A stretch of 29,965 nucleotides of DNA from DASQGA01 sp963722715 (GCA_963722715.1 CAVROA010000001.1:1-29965); one strand, 5' to 3'. Shown: positions 8,132-15,958, counted from the first letter of the stretch. Notes: generated from the sequence alone by a model not told the origin. A program made the numbers and translations.

Positions 8132-9421
8132 CTAGGCCGCCGTGACATCGAGATCGGCCGGCGGCGTGCCGCGGCTCCGCTTCCAGACCAGGTCGAGCGC
8201 CACGGCCAGCAGGCTGATCGCCACGATCGCGACGAACGTCTCGGGAGCGTTGCGAAGCGTGTCGACGGCGAAGAAGGCGAGGACGACAGCCGTCGCCGCG
8301 ATCCCTGCGAGCACGATCGCAGCATTCGCGCCCGTGTCCCCGCGCCGGCGGAAGGCGGCGACGCCGACGAGGAGGAAGATCACGAGCGAGCATGCGCTCC
8401 CCACCGACGCGATCGCGGAGAGGTCGACGAGATTGCTCACCACGAGCACGATCCCGGCCGTGATCAGCATGCCCGCGTGCGCGCCGAGCCGCGAGCCGGG
8501 TCCGAAGAACGGCGGGAACTGGCCGACGCCCGCGAGCATCGAGGTCAAGCCGCCCGAGGCATAGAGCGTCGCGTTCACGGACGACGACGTCGCGAGCAGG
8601 GCGGCGATCGCCATCATCGTGAACCCGGCCTCCCCGAGCGTCGGCCGCGCGGCCTCGGCGATCGCCGTTTCGCCGTAGCCGACCACCTCCGGGACGGTGA
8701 GCGTTCCGAACACGCCGAGCGCGATCAGGACGTACAGCACCGTCGTGACGCTGAGGGCAAGGTACATCGCACTCGGCAGCTCACGCGTAGGGTCGCGCAG
8801 GTCGCCTACGGTGAAAGTGATGACGCTAAAGCCGAGATAGGCGAAGAAGGTGAGAGCGACGCTCGCGATGATGTCGTCGACCGACGGATAGCCGCTGAAG
8901 GCGAGCAGGTCCCAGTCGATATCCACCAGGGTGACGGCGATGAAGACGGCGAAGACCGCCAGGAGGAGGACGACGATCAGCGACTGGGCGCGGTCGACGA
9001 TCTTCGAGCCGACGATGTTGATACCCGCCATCGCGAGCACGATCAACGTCGTGAACAGGTTGTCCCAGCCCGCCGAAGCGTCCTCCCCGATGAAGAGGGA
9101 GGTCGCGTAGCTCCCGAACGAGACGGCGACCATCGAGCAGACGATCACGATCGCGGCGAAGTAGCCGAGCCAGGAGGCGATCCCGACCAAGCGCCCGTTG
9201 CCGAACCCCTCGATCAGGTAGGCGATCAACCCGCCCGACGACGGGAAGCGGACGCCCATCTTGACGACGGTGTAGCCGAGCAGCGCTGAGACGATCCCGG
9301 CGAGGAGGAATGAGAGCCAGACGGCGGAGCCGGCGACCGCTCCGGCCTCGCCGAGCAGCGCGAAGATGCCGGCCCCGACCATGGCGCCGATGCCGAGGAA
9401 GGCGGCGCCGCGGACGCTCAC
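8132..9421 (-). CDS. APC-superfamily amino-acid permease
   Basis: A 429-residue protein with about twelve spans. The first span holds GIGAMVGAGIFALLGEAGAVAG, split here as GAMVGAGIF plus flanking residues, the substrate-binding unwound region of APC transporters. FFAYLGFSVITFTVGDLRDP near residues 195-215 corresponds to the conserved span-6 region and following loop of amino-acid permeases. It should import an amino acid or amine with cations; specificity is not readable. The start is GTG at 9421, one base after the TAG of the Dcu-type gene, which leaves an unusually short N-terminus (about seven residues) before span 1. The stop at 8132 abuts the next small gene. Confidence 0.88.
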   Translation of the reverse strand: MSVRGAAFLGIGAMVGAGIFALLGEAGAVAGSAVWLSFLLAGIVSALLGYTVVKMGVRFPSSGGLIAYLIEGFGNGRLVGIASWLGYFAAIVIVCSMVAVSFGSYATSLFIGEDASAGWDNLFTTLIVLAMAGINIVGSKIVDRAQSLIVVLLLAVFAVFIAVTLVDIDWDLLAFSGYPSVDDIIASVALTFFAYLGFSVITFTVGDLRDPTRELPSAMYLALSVTTVLYVLIALGVFGTLTVPEVVGYGETAIAEAARPTLGEAGFTMMAIAALLATSSSVNATLYASGGLTSMLAGVGQFPPFFGPGSRLGAHAGMLITAGIVLVVSNLVDLSAIASVGSACSLVIFLLVGVAAFRRRGDTGANAAIVLAGIAATAVVLAFFAVDTLRNAPETFVAIVAISLLAVALDLVWKRSRGTPPADLDVTAA

Positions 9422-9422
9422 G

Positions 9423-10802
9423 CTACGGCGATGTCGGCGTCACCGGCGGGACAGGCGTTTGATCGCCGAAGAAGAGGTAGACGATCGCGCAACCCGCAAG
9501 CAAGGTGACGATCCAGCAGATCTGGAGCGGAAGCTGGAAGGAGTGGTCGATCACGCGCTTGCCCAGCGTGGTCGTGCCTGTCTTGTCGGCCTCGGCGGCG
9601 GCGATCTGTGTTCCGTTGGCCGGCAGGAAGATGACGCCGGCGACGGCGGTCCACATCGCGATCATGTATCCGGCTCCGATTCCGAGCGCCAGGCCCAGCG
9701 GGATCATCGTTCGCGTCGCCGCGGACTGGCTCGTAGTCAGAGCGGCAACGAGGAAGATCGCGAGCGCGATCGTGAAGGGCCAGTTCTCCGCGAGGCTGCC
9801 GAGGGCAGTCACGATCGCGTCCTCGTTGTTGGCGATGAAGGTGTCTGCCATCCAGGCGATCCCGAACAGCGCGATCATCGCGACCATTCCTGACCTGAAG
9901 ATCGGCATGCTCGCGATGTCGCTGGCCTGCACGTGCGCGAGCACCAGGATCAGAGCGGCCGCCGTGAGCATGAACATCTGAATCAGGAGCGTCACGGACA
10001 TCGGCTCGACGCCGCCGCCCTCTGCGGCGACCGTCGGTCGCAGGCCCTCGAAGACACCGAACACGCAGATCGCGGCGACGCCTGTCAGGAAGATGAGGAC
10101 GCTCCGCATCGCGTACGGCCGCAGGACGATCTCACCCGCGGGTGCCGGCGGCTCGATCTCGCCGGCCGCCAGGCGGCGCTGGTACTCGACGTCGTCGTCC
10201 AGATCCTTGCCGTAGCTGTTCATGAAGAGCGCCATCACGAAGATGCCGATGATGCTGGCCGGCAACGTGATCAGCATCACGTCGACGATGTCGTAGTCGT
10301 AGATCTCGACGAGCGGCAACATCGTCGCCATCGCGGCCGCGACCGGGCTCGCCGTGATCCCGAAAGTCGAGGCGACGGTCGAGCCGGCGAGCGCTCGCTC
10401 GGGCCTGATCTTGTTCGCGTAGGCGAGCTCGTTGATCACCGGGATCACGGAGAAGAACGTGTTGCCGGTGCCCGTGAGGATCGTCAGCACAAAGGAGATG
10501 TAGGGCGCCACGAAGTTCAGCGCCTTCGGCCGCGCGCGCAACGCCTTGCTCGCGATCATGACCATGTAGTCGATGCCGCCGGCCGCTTCCATGGCGGCGG
10601 CGGCGGCGATCACGGCGATGATGATCAGCATCGCGCTGATCGGCGGCTCACCCGGGTCGAGCCCGAAGACGAAGACGAGGATGAGCGTGCCGACGCCGCC
10701 CCAGAGCCCGAGGCCGACGCCGCCGGACCGCACGCCAAGCGCAATGAAGCCGATGACGACGAGCCCTTCGAGCGCGATCAGGATCCAATCGGTCGTGCTC
10801 AA
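9423..10802 (-). CDS. Dcu-family (DcuA/DcuB-like) C4-dicarboxylate transporter
   Basis: A 459-residue membrane protein. The sequence tracks the DcuA/DcuB family along its N-terminal half: RSGGVGLGLWGGVGTL, then AAAAMEAAGGIDYMV, then LTILTGTGNTFFSVIPV, then FGITASPVAAAMATM, and DDVEYQRRLAAGEIEPP matching the family's cytoplasmic D-P-x-Y-x-x-R-L-x-x-G loop. Dcu carriers exchange or take up aspartate, fumarate, malate and succinate. In E. coli they serve anaerobic fumarate respiration; here the neighbours (dipeptidase, amino-acid permease) suggest aspartate or related amino-acid traffic (inference). The start is TTG at 10802, overlapping the upstream TGA as TTGA, so it depends on coupling. Confidence 0.87.
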   Translation of the reverse strand: MSTTDWILIALEGLVVIGFIALGVRSGGVGLGLWGGVGTLILVFVFGLDPGEPPISAMLIIIAVIAAAAAMEAAGGIDYMVMIASKALRARPKALNFVAPYISFVLTILTGTGNTFFSVIPVINELAYANKIRPERALAGSTVASTFGITASPVAAAMATMLPLVEIYDYDIVDVMLITLPASIIGIFVMALFMNSYGKDLDDDVEYQRRLAAGEIEPPAPAGEIVLRPYAMRSVLIFLTGVAAICVFGVFEGLRPTVAAEGGGVEPMSVTLLIQMFMLTAAALILVLAHVQASDIASMPIFRSGMVAMIALFGIAWMADTFIANNEDAIVTALGSLAENWPFTIALAIFLVAALTTSQSAATRTMIPLGLALGIGAGYMIAMWTAVAGVIFLPANGTQIAAAEADKTGTTTLGKRVIDHSFQLPLQICWIVTLLAGCAIVYLFFGDQTPVPPVTPTSP

Positions 10803-11410
10803 CTAGCCGTCTCCTCTCGGAGTTGCTGACACGTGCTCGAGTCTTGGATCGCAGCGGCCAGCTCGGGGTCGAGCCGAGCGACGTCGTTGAGCGTCTGCAC
10901 GCCGGCGACGAGCGTGGCCGCGATCGCACCCGTCGCGTCCTGGAACTGCTCGATCGCCTCCTCGAGGCTGTCCGCCTCCTCGTCGAGGGCGTCCTGCGCC
11001 TGGTCGAGGTCGTCGAGCGAGGAGTTGGCCCAATCCGATACCTGCCCTGCCGCTTCCTCACCCTGCTCCGTGTCCGGGACGCCGGCGTTGTCGATGCCTT
11101 CGACGAGCGTCTCGGCCGCCCCCACCGTGCGTTCCAACCCCTTGCGAACGAATCCCGTTCGACCCTGCGGTGTCTCCGACTGCGGTTCCTCACCGGCCGT
11201 GCTGACGGCGCTGGGAGTCCGGATGTCATCTACGATCGCCTCCAGCTCGCCCCGCCAGGCCCCGACGGAGCCGCACACGTTCTGCGCCCACTCGCCCGCG
11301 GTGACCGGCTCGCCGGACTCGTCACGGTTTCCGATCAGGGCGGTGACGCCGAGCACCAGCGCGACGCCGACCAGGGCGCCGACGATCCAGGTGAGCGGTC
11401 CGCGCCTCAC
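10799..11410 (-). CDS. Membrane-anchored extracytoplasmic protein of unknown function
   Basis: A 203-residue protein, not recognised by family. Residues about 7-26 (TWIVGALVGVALVLGVTALI) form one N-terminal anchor after a basic start, so the rest is probably outside the cell. The outer part has only two cysteines (in VCGSVG and in SSTCQQL near the C-terminus), which could form a disulphide. It is rich in Asp/Glu with a long helical, coiled-coil-like stretch around residues 125-170 (DDLDQAQDALDEEADSLEE). It lies between pepD (three-base gap) and the Dcu-type gene (TTGA overlap), so it may serve as an accessory or sensor for the transporters. The start is GTG at 11410. Confidence 0.75.
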   Translation of the reverse strand: MRRGPLTWIVGALVGVALVLGVTALIGNRDESGEPVTAGEWAQNVCGSVGAWRGELEAIVDDIRTPSAVSTAGEEPQSETPQGRTGFVRKGLERTVGAAETLVEGIDNAGVPDTEQGEEAAGQVSDWANSSLDDLDQAQDALDEEADSLEEAIEQFQDATGAIAATLVAGVQTLNDVARLDPELAAAIQDSSTCQQLREETAS

Positions 11411-11413
11411 GTC

Positions 11414-12895
11414 TTACTTCTTCCCCGGATCTGACAGCTCGTCGACGACCGCGACCAGCAACTGCCAGAAGCGCTCGACCGTGGGGACGCTCACCCGCTC
11501 GTCGGGCGAGTGCGGAAACTCGATCTGAGGACCGAACGAGAGCATGTCGAGGTCTCCGGGCACTTTAGTGCCGATCACCGCGGTCTCCAGCCCGGCGTGC
11601 ACGGCCGTCACGATCGGAGGCGCTCCGAAGAGGCGCTCGTACACGGACCGCGCCGAGGCGAGGGCGCGCGAGTCCAGATCCGGACGCCACCCTCCGTAGT
11701 TGAACTTGACCTCCAGCCCGCCACCGCCGAGCCGAGCGGCGGCATCGAGGGTCGCGATGACGTCGGGTAGCGCCGAGTTGTTCGACGAGCGCGTGAGGCT
11801 GTGCAGCGTCAACTGGTCGCCCTCTGTCGTTGCCTCCCCGAGCGACGTGCTCGTCTCGACGAGATCGTCGAAGTCGGGGCTCAGGGCGAGCGGCCCGGTC
11901 GGCACGACAGCGACGGCATCGAGCAGCGAGGCGGTATCGGCATCGCTCCACGGGTCCGCGGAGCCCTCGGCGGCGGCGACGTCGATCGACACGCCGGCGT
12001 CCGTCTTCGCGAACGCATCGCGGATCGTCGCTCCTGCGGTCTCGACCGCCGCACGAAACGCCTGCTCGTGGTCACGCGGAACCGAGCAGACCGCGGTCGC
12101 GTCGCGCGGAATCGCGTTGCGACTCTTGCCGCCGTCGAGGGAGACGAGCCGGAAGGGCACCGTCTCCAAGGTCTCGCGCAGAGCACGCCCGAGCGCCTTG
12201 ATCGCGTTCGACCGCCCCAGTGCGATCCCCATTCCGGAGTGGCCACCCTGCCCGCCGCTCACCGTGACGGCAAGCGTCACAGCATCGTCGGCGGCCGGCT
12301 CCCGCGGCGCCTCGATCCGGATCCAGGTGTCGGTGCTGCCGGCGCAGCCCACCGTCAGCTTCCCGTCCTCCTCGCTGTCGAGGTTGATCAGGATCGAGCC
12401 CGTCACGAGCGCGGGGTCGAGCGCGTTCGCGCCCTCGAGCCCGACTTCCTCGGCCACCGTCATCAGCAGCTCGAGCGGGCCGTGGGGCAGCGACTCGTCC
12501 TCGACCAGCGCCATCATCGCCGCGATCGCGACCCCGTCGTCGGCCCCGAGCGTCGTCCCGTCCGCGGTCAGCCACTCGCCGTCGCGGACGAGCTCGATGC
12601 GGCCCTCCGCCGGGTCGTTGGGACTCGAAGGCTCGCGCTCGCAGACGATGTCCAGGTGCCCCTGGAGCACCAGGGTCGGCGCGTTCTCGCGTCCAGAGGT
12701 CGCGGGAACGCGGACGACGAGGTTCCGCCCGGCGTCCTGCACGAGCTCGAAACCGTGCCGGTCGGCCCACTCGCGAACGTGCTCGATCGCGGGCTCCTCC
12801 AGTCGTGACGGTCGCGCGATTCTCGTCAGCGTCTCGAAGTGTCCCCAGAAGGAGCGAGGCTCGAGTCCCGTCAGTGCCGATTCTTTCGTGGCCAT
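11414..12895 (-). CDS. pepD: Aminoacyl-histidine dipeptidase (PepD, M20 family)
   Basis: A 493-residue M20-family metallopeptidase, close to the usual PepD length. Visible metal and catalytic residues are H80 and D82 in LVLQGHLDIV, D119 in GTTLGADDGV, the catalytic/metal pair E149-E150 in TVAEEVGLEG, and NLDSEEDGKL after that. GGQGGHSGMGI marks the dimerisation (lid) domain insertion. The enzyme hydrolyses Xaa-His dipeptides such as carnosine in the cytoplasm, giving histidine and another amino acid. The ATG at 12895 has a strong GAGGAGGAG-type site. It is the first gene of the seven-gene string, so its promoter should lie in 12896-13149, where an AT-rich patch occurs at about 12976-13003. 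Confidence 0.92.
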   Translation of the reverse strand: MATKESALTGLEPRSFWGHFETLTRIARPSRLEEPAIEHVREWADRHGFELVQDAGRNLVVRVPATSGRENAPTLVLQGHLDIVCEREPSSPNDPAEGRIELVRDGEWLTADGTTLGADDGVAIAAMMALVEDESLPHGPLELLMTVAEEVGLEGANALDPALVTGSILINLDSEEDGKLTVGCAGSTDTWIRIEAPREPAADDAVTLAVTVSGGQGGHSGMGIALGRSNAIKALGRALRETLETVPFRLVSLDGGKSRNAIPRDATAVCSVPRDHEQAFRAAVETAGATIRDAFAKTDAGVSIDVAAAEGSADPWSDADTASLLDAVAVVPTGPLALSPDFDDLVETSTSLGEATTEGDQLTLHSLTRSSNNSALPDVIATLDAAARLGGGGLEVKFNYGGWRPDLDSRALASARSVYERLFGAPPIVTAVHAGLETAVIGTKVPGDLDMLSFGPQIEFPHSPDERVSVPTVERFWQLLVAVVDELSDPGKK

Positions 12896-13149
12896 CCTCC
12901 CGCTCCTCCTCGCCGCCGGTGCTGGGCGCGGCGCTCAATCACCGACCGGGCTCTCGCAGGCTCGTCCCGGAACGCTAAACGACCCTAGAAAACTTTGCAT
13001 TTTCGAGGCGTCATCCGAAAAGGGTGATTCCGCTCGGCGCCGCGAGGCGCAAGCGGCGTGGAGGGAACATCAGCGCCATGTGGCCAAACACCGGCGAGAT
13101 ACACTCCGAGGCGACTAGACTCAAAAGTACCTGCATACGACATAAAAAC
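12896..13149. promoter_or_regulatory. Divergent intergenic region between pepD operon and tRNA-Arg
   Basis: No credible gene. It must hold the promoter of the pepD operon (minus) and of the tRNA (plus). An AT-rich island at about 12976-13003 stands out against the GC-rich background and carries GAAAA/TTTTC arms (12988-13004). On the plus strand TAGACT at 13116-13121 and the AT-rich run just before the tRNA are possible -10 elements, but no convincing -35 is visible. A short minus-strand reading ending MTPRKCKVF is not supported as a gene. Confidence 0.35.
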
Positions 13150-13221
13150 GCCCCCGTAGCTCAGTGGATAGAGCACTGGTTTCCTAAACCGGGTGCGCTG
13201 GTTCGATTCCGGCCGGGGGCA
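13150..13221 (+). tRNA. tRNA-Arg (anticodon CCT)
   Basis: A full cloverleaf can be folded by eye. The acceptor stem is GCCCCCG with CGGGGGC, the D-arm stem is GCTC/GAGC, and the anticodon stem is CTGGT/ACCGG with loop TTCCTAA, giving anticodon CCT. The T-stem is GCTGG/CCGGC with loop TTCGATT and the discriminator is A. The CCA end is not encoded in full (A then CC then T). It reads AGG codons, rare in high-GC genomes. tRNA genes of this kind are common integration sites, and accessory genes follow directly, but I found no copy of the tRNA 3' end downstream within the window. Confidence 0.95.
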
Positions 13222-13493
13222 CCTCATCCCGAGCCGCTCGCATGAAGGACTCGTGTCAGGTCGCTGCCCAACGCGCCTCTGCCTGAGCTGGTCGCAATCT
13301 ACCGGGGGTCTACCGGCATCCTCGCATGGCAGGGAGAAGTGGCCCGGGCCGGTTGACACGGGACCGCGACGGGTGTCACATTCAGGCCCTGCGGGTTTGC
13401 GGCATCCGCTGTTACCGGAGGGATTGGAGGCAGCCGCCGCATGAACGACCAGCAACTGCCGGGCGACGAAGGGTCGCCCGAGGACGAGCGAGG
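13222..13493. other. Non-coding stretch between tRNA and lysozyme remnant
   Basis: No convincing gene in either strand. It holds an eight-base direct repeat TCTACCGG GGG TCTACCGG near 13296-13314. It also holds an inverted repeat TGACAC (13354-13359) / GTGTCA (13373-13378) that overlaps a consensus TTGACA box (13353-13358). A weak -10 (TCACAT, 13376-13381) follows at 17 bases, so this may be a promoter with an operator reading toward the lysozyme and TIR genes. Confidence 0.35.
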
Positions 13494-13826
13494 GTGGCCG
13501 ACGTGGATCTCCCGAGCGACGAGGAGGAGGACGCGGAGCCGCTGGCCGAGGACTCGGCGACTCCCTTCGATCCCGACTCCGCGGAGAGGCCCCGGATGAT
13601 GAAGATCTCCGAGGCGGGCCTCGAGCTGATCTCGAGCTTCGAGGGGCTCCACTTGACGGCGTACCCGGACCCGGTCGCGATCCCGACGATCGGCTGGGGT
13701 CACACGAAGAACGTTCAGCTCGGGCAGGCGTCGGCTCGGACGTCCTCGCAGTCAACACGCGCTGCGCCGCATGGGCATCAAGGGCGCCGGCACGATGAAC
13801 ACCTAGTCGAGAGCTCGCAAGGTTGA
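13494..13826 (+). pseudogene. Truncated GH24 (phage-type) lysozyme
   Basis: The frame carries an acidic lead (DLPSDEEEDAEPLAEDS) and then a clear GH24 N-terminal lobe: ISEAGLELISSFEGL, LTAYPDP, PTIGWGHT. The catalytic Glu of SFEG, the Asp nine residues on and the Thr fifteen residues on keep exactly the E11/D20/T26 spacing of T4 lysozyme. After about NVQLGQ the similarity stops; the rest is Ser/Thr/Arg-rich and non-lysozyme-like. A different frame over 13760-13807 gives LRRMGIKGAGTMNT and a stop, which may be the original C-terminus joined after an internal deletion. With most of the alpha-helical lobe missing it cannot be an active lysozyme. The GTG start at 13494 is uncertain; ATGs at 13594 or 13597 are alternatives. 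Confidence 0.65.
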
Positions 13827-13853
13827 GATCCAACCCGCAGGAGGGACGGGATC

Positions 13854-14336
13854 ATGCCGAATGAATCCCAGTCAGGAGCACGGATATTCATCTCGTATGC
13901 ACACGAAGACGAGGACCTCAAGGAAGAGCTCGACAAGCATCTCAAGGTCTTGAAGCGCTCCTCAAAGGTGGAAGTCTGGAGCGATCGGCAACTCGCTGCC
14001 GGCCAAGAATGGGATGACTCGATCATGTCCGAATTGCGCCGGGCGAACATCATCCTGCTTCTCATAAGCGTCGACTTCAACGCGTCCGATTTCATCTGGG
14101 ACAAGGAGCTCGCCGTGGCGATGGAGCGCCACCAAGAGGGCACATCGCGGGTGGTGCCGATCATCCTGAGGAAATGCAACTGGGAGGGCCTTCCTTACGC
14201 CGCATTGCAGGCGCTTCCCCGTCATGCCCGACCCGTCACGGAGTACCCCGACCGAGACGTGGCGTACACCGAGATCGCCGAAGCAGTCGAGCAGCTCGTC
14301 GATCAGATCAACGATCAGCTAAGCGTTCGGGTATGA
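13854..14336 (+). CDS. TIR-domain protein (likely catalytic)
   Basis: A 160-residue protein made almost wholly of one TIR domain. Residues 10-17 are RIFISYAH (strand A and box 1), 41-53 are VWSDRQLAAGQEW (BB-loop region), and 64-86 hold IILLLISVDFNASDFIWDKEL. In enzymatic TIRs the Glu at this last position cleaves NAD+, so E85 is the candidate catalytic residue. VVPIILRKCNWEG follows as the next strand. The ATG at 13854 has a strong AGGAGGGA site. No signal or membrane span. Bacterial TIRs act in anti-phage defence as NADases or makers of cyclic-ADP-ribose signals, usually with a partner; the partner here may be the next gene. Function is inferred from family and context. Confidence 0.87.
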   Translation: MPNESQSGARIFISYAHEDEDLKEELDKHLKVLKRSSKVEVWSDRQLAAGQEWDDSIMSELRRANIILLLISVDFNASDFIWDKELAVAMERHQEGTSRVVPIILRKCNWEGLPYAALQALPRHARPVTEYPDRDVAYTEIAEAVEQLVDQINDQLSVRV

Positions 14337-14415
14337 GCTCCGCACGTGGTTGCCCTGCGCGGGTAAGGAGGGTGACGCGTGAGCCGGGGACGCACGGACA
14401 ACCAGGGAGGTTCAT

Positions 14416-15595
14416 GTGACCGCGGCAACATCATCCGACGTGCAACAGGACGACGTCCTGATCTACTTCTTGGCGGCACCAGAGGACGAAACCTACGTCA
14501 AGGAGATTCGGACCCATCTCAGGCCCATCGTTCGGAGCCACGAGACTCATGATCAGGCTGCTGGACGATTTCGACGCGCCGGCCGGCAGCGACCTCGAGG
14601 CTCACAAGAAGCAGCTGCTCGAAGCGGACATCGTGCTGTCACTGGTCAGCGCCGATTTCATCAACGACGACGATGTGTACGACCGAAATCAGAGCGTGAT
14701 CGACCGCTACAACCGCGGTGAGACCAAGATGATCTCGATTCTCGTGCGGAACTGCCTGTGGAAGGATTCGCCGCTGGCGAAGTTCCAGCTCCTACCCACG
14801 AATGAGCAGCCGCTCCAGAGTTGGCCCAGCAGGGACGATGCGGTGGTGGCCGTGGTGACCGACCTCTACGAGTCGATCAAGGAGATTCTCAGCAAGATGT
14901 CGGCTGTCGACGTTGCGCCGCGGGCAACTGGTGTCACTACCGGCACCGGTACACCCGCCACTGTGCCCGAGGCTCCCACCGCGCCATCGGGAGGTGCGGT
15001 CGAATCCGGGCGTCTTCCAAGCACTCAATTGCCGGAGGGTCGCTCCGAGTCCGAAGCCGCGCACGAGGCACCGGCCGCGCGAGGCGTTGATGCGCCCGAC
15101 CCTGCCACCGTGCCCGCTGCGCCGCCCAGCTTCCCGAGGGCGGTCCCGGTCACCCCGATAAAAAGCAATTGGCGCAAGAAGTACTATCGGCGAGTCATCG
15201 GGAAGCGAGGAGTCGCGCTTTTTCTCGACTATCTCATATTGCTTTTCGTGCCCATTGTTGTATTAGACGCCCTTCCGGTCAGTGAATCGACAGCCAACAC
15301 GGCTCTTGGCGTAATCGCTCTCATAGTCTTCTATCTTGTGGCGCCGGCGTTCGAGGGGTCGCGATGGCGTGCCACCCCCGGTAAGCGGATCATGAAGTTG
15401 CAGATCACTACCAAGGAAGGTGAGCGAATCTCCTACCGCCGCGCGTTCGCGAGGAACGTTCTGAGAACGCTGACGCTCTACTCGTACTTCCTCGTGATCC
15501 CGCTGATCTACCAGTACATCAGGTTCGGCAAGACGAAGAAGTTGTTCCACGATGAGTTCTCCTCGACCGTGATCGGGGAGAGATTGGCGACGTAG
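14416..15595 (+). pseudogene. TIR-like domain fused to RDD membrane domain, frameshifted near 14520-14550
   Basis: The first part starts at GTG 14416 (GGGAGGT site) and reads DDVLIYFLAAPEDETYVKEI, a TIR-like strand A and helix. It then loses sense near 14550 while the +1 frame takes over with LLDDFDAPAGSDLEAHKKQ, then ADIVLSLVSADFIND and ISILVRNCLW. Together they align with the upstream TIR protein, so one extra base broke one gene. Where the upstream TIR has DKEL, this one has DRNQ, so the catalytic Glu is absent. A Pro/Ala/Thr linker of about 80 residues leads to an RDD domain: LFLDYLILL, TPGKRIMKLQI, SYRRAFARNVLRTL, FHDEFSST, with three spans. The C-terminal half uses TTG, ATA, AAA and AAT codons and is AT-rich for this window. 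Sequencing error, real mutation or recoding cannot be told apart. Confidence 0.72.
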
Positions 15596-15958
15596 TCGGG
15601 GACGCCTGACCTGTCCTGAACTAGGCCGATCCGTTCTCGACCGGTCTCCGGGTCGCGGAAGTCATACAGCCGTTCTCGGGCGAAGCCGAATCGCGACACG
15701 AATCGGGAATCTGACCCCAGGTGGCGCTCGATGGGCGCGTCTGACCGCCGTCAAGGACGCCTACGACCCGGACAACGTCTTCTACCTCAACCACAGCATC
15801 GCGCCCAGCAGACGGTGAAAAGGAGCGACACCGATGATTTTGGCTGCGGATCGCAGTCTCAGCATGTGCAGCCGTGGCTGCACCGCAAACGACCGATTTG
15901 GAGTGGCGATGGGCAAGCTGATCTATGCGGCGATCGCCTCGCTTGACGGGGTGAACCG
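15596..15958. other. Gene-debris region between the TIR-RDD gene and the MBL gene
   Basis: No intact gene. It contains the oxidase and RibD-C-like scraps listed separately. The first 140 bases (15596-15735) hold a minus-strand reading with RERLYDFRDPETGRERIG near 15640-15690 that looks protein-like but which I cannot place. Mixed scraps of unrelated genes suggest repeated insertion and deletion at this spot. Confidence 0.5.
15738..15818 (+). pseudogene. C-terminal scrap of an FAD-linked (berberine-bridge-type) oxidase
   Basis: The frame ending at TGA 15818 reads RLTAVKDAYDPDNVFYLN followed by a few residues to the stop. This is the well-known C-terminal signature of BBE-like FAD-linked oxidases (R-L-x-x-x-K-x-x-Y-D-P-x-N-x-F), normally the last 20-25 residues of a protein of about 450. 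The frame upstream loses any similarity within about a dozen codons, so only the tail remains. Confidence 0.6.

Noticed and set aside
7941..8393. N-terminal extension of the MFS gene
   Set aside because: It runs through the APC gene in a different frame; the 53-codon small gene explains the gap better.
12985..13020. ATGACGCCTCG shared with the PII leader at about 21685-21696
   Set aside because: An 11-base match between two places is expected by chance in 30 kb of GC-rich DNA; the surrounding sequences differ.
11700..13118. Ser/Arg-rich plus-strand reading opposite pepD
   Set aside because: Shadow of pepD; no motif and poor start.
15508..15699. 63-residue minus-strand reading with RERLYDFRDPETGRERIG
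   Set aside because: It overlaps the RDD coding end, and I could not assign the protein-like part to a family; noted only as unexplained debris.
13150..15958. Genomic island with attachment sites at the tRNA
   Set aside because: I looked for a downstream copy of the tRNA 3' end and for an integrase gene and found neither, so integration at this tRNA is not claimed.
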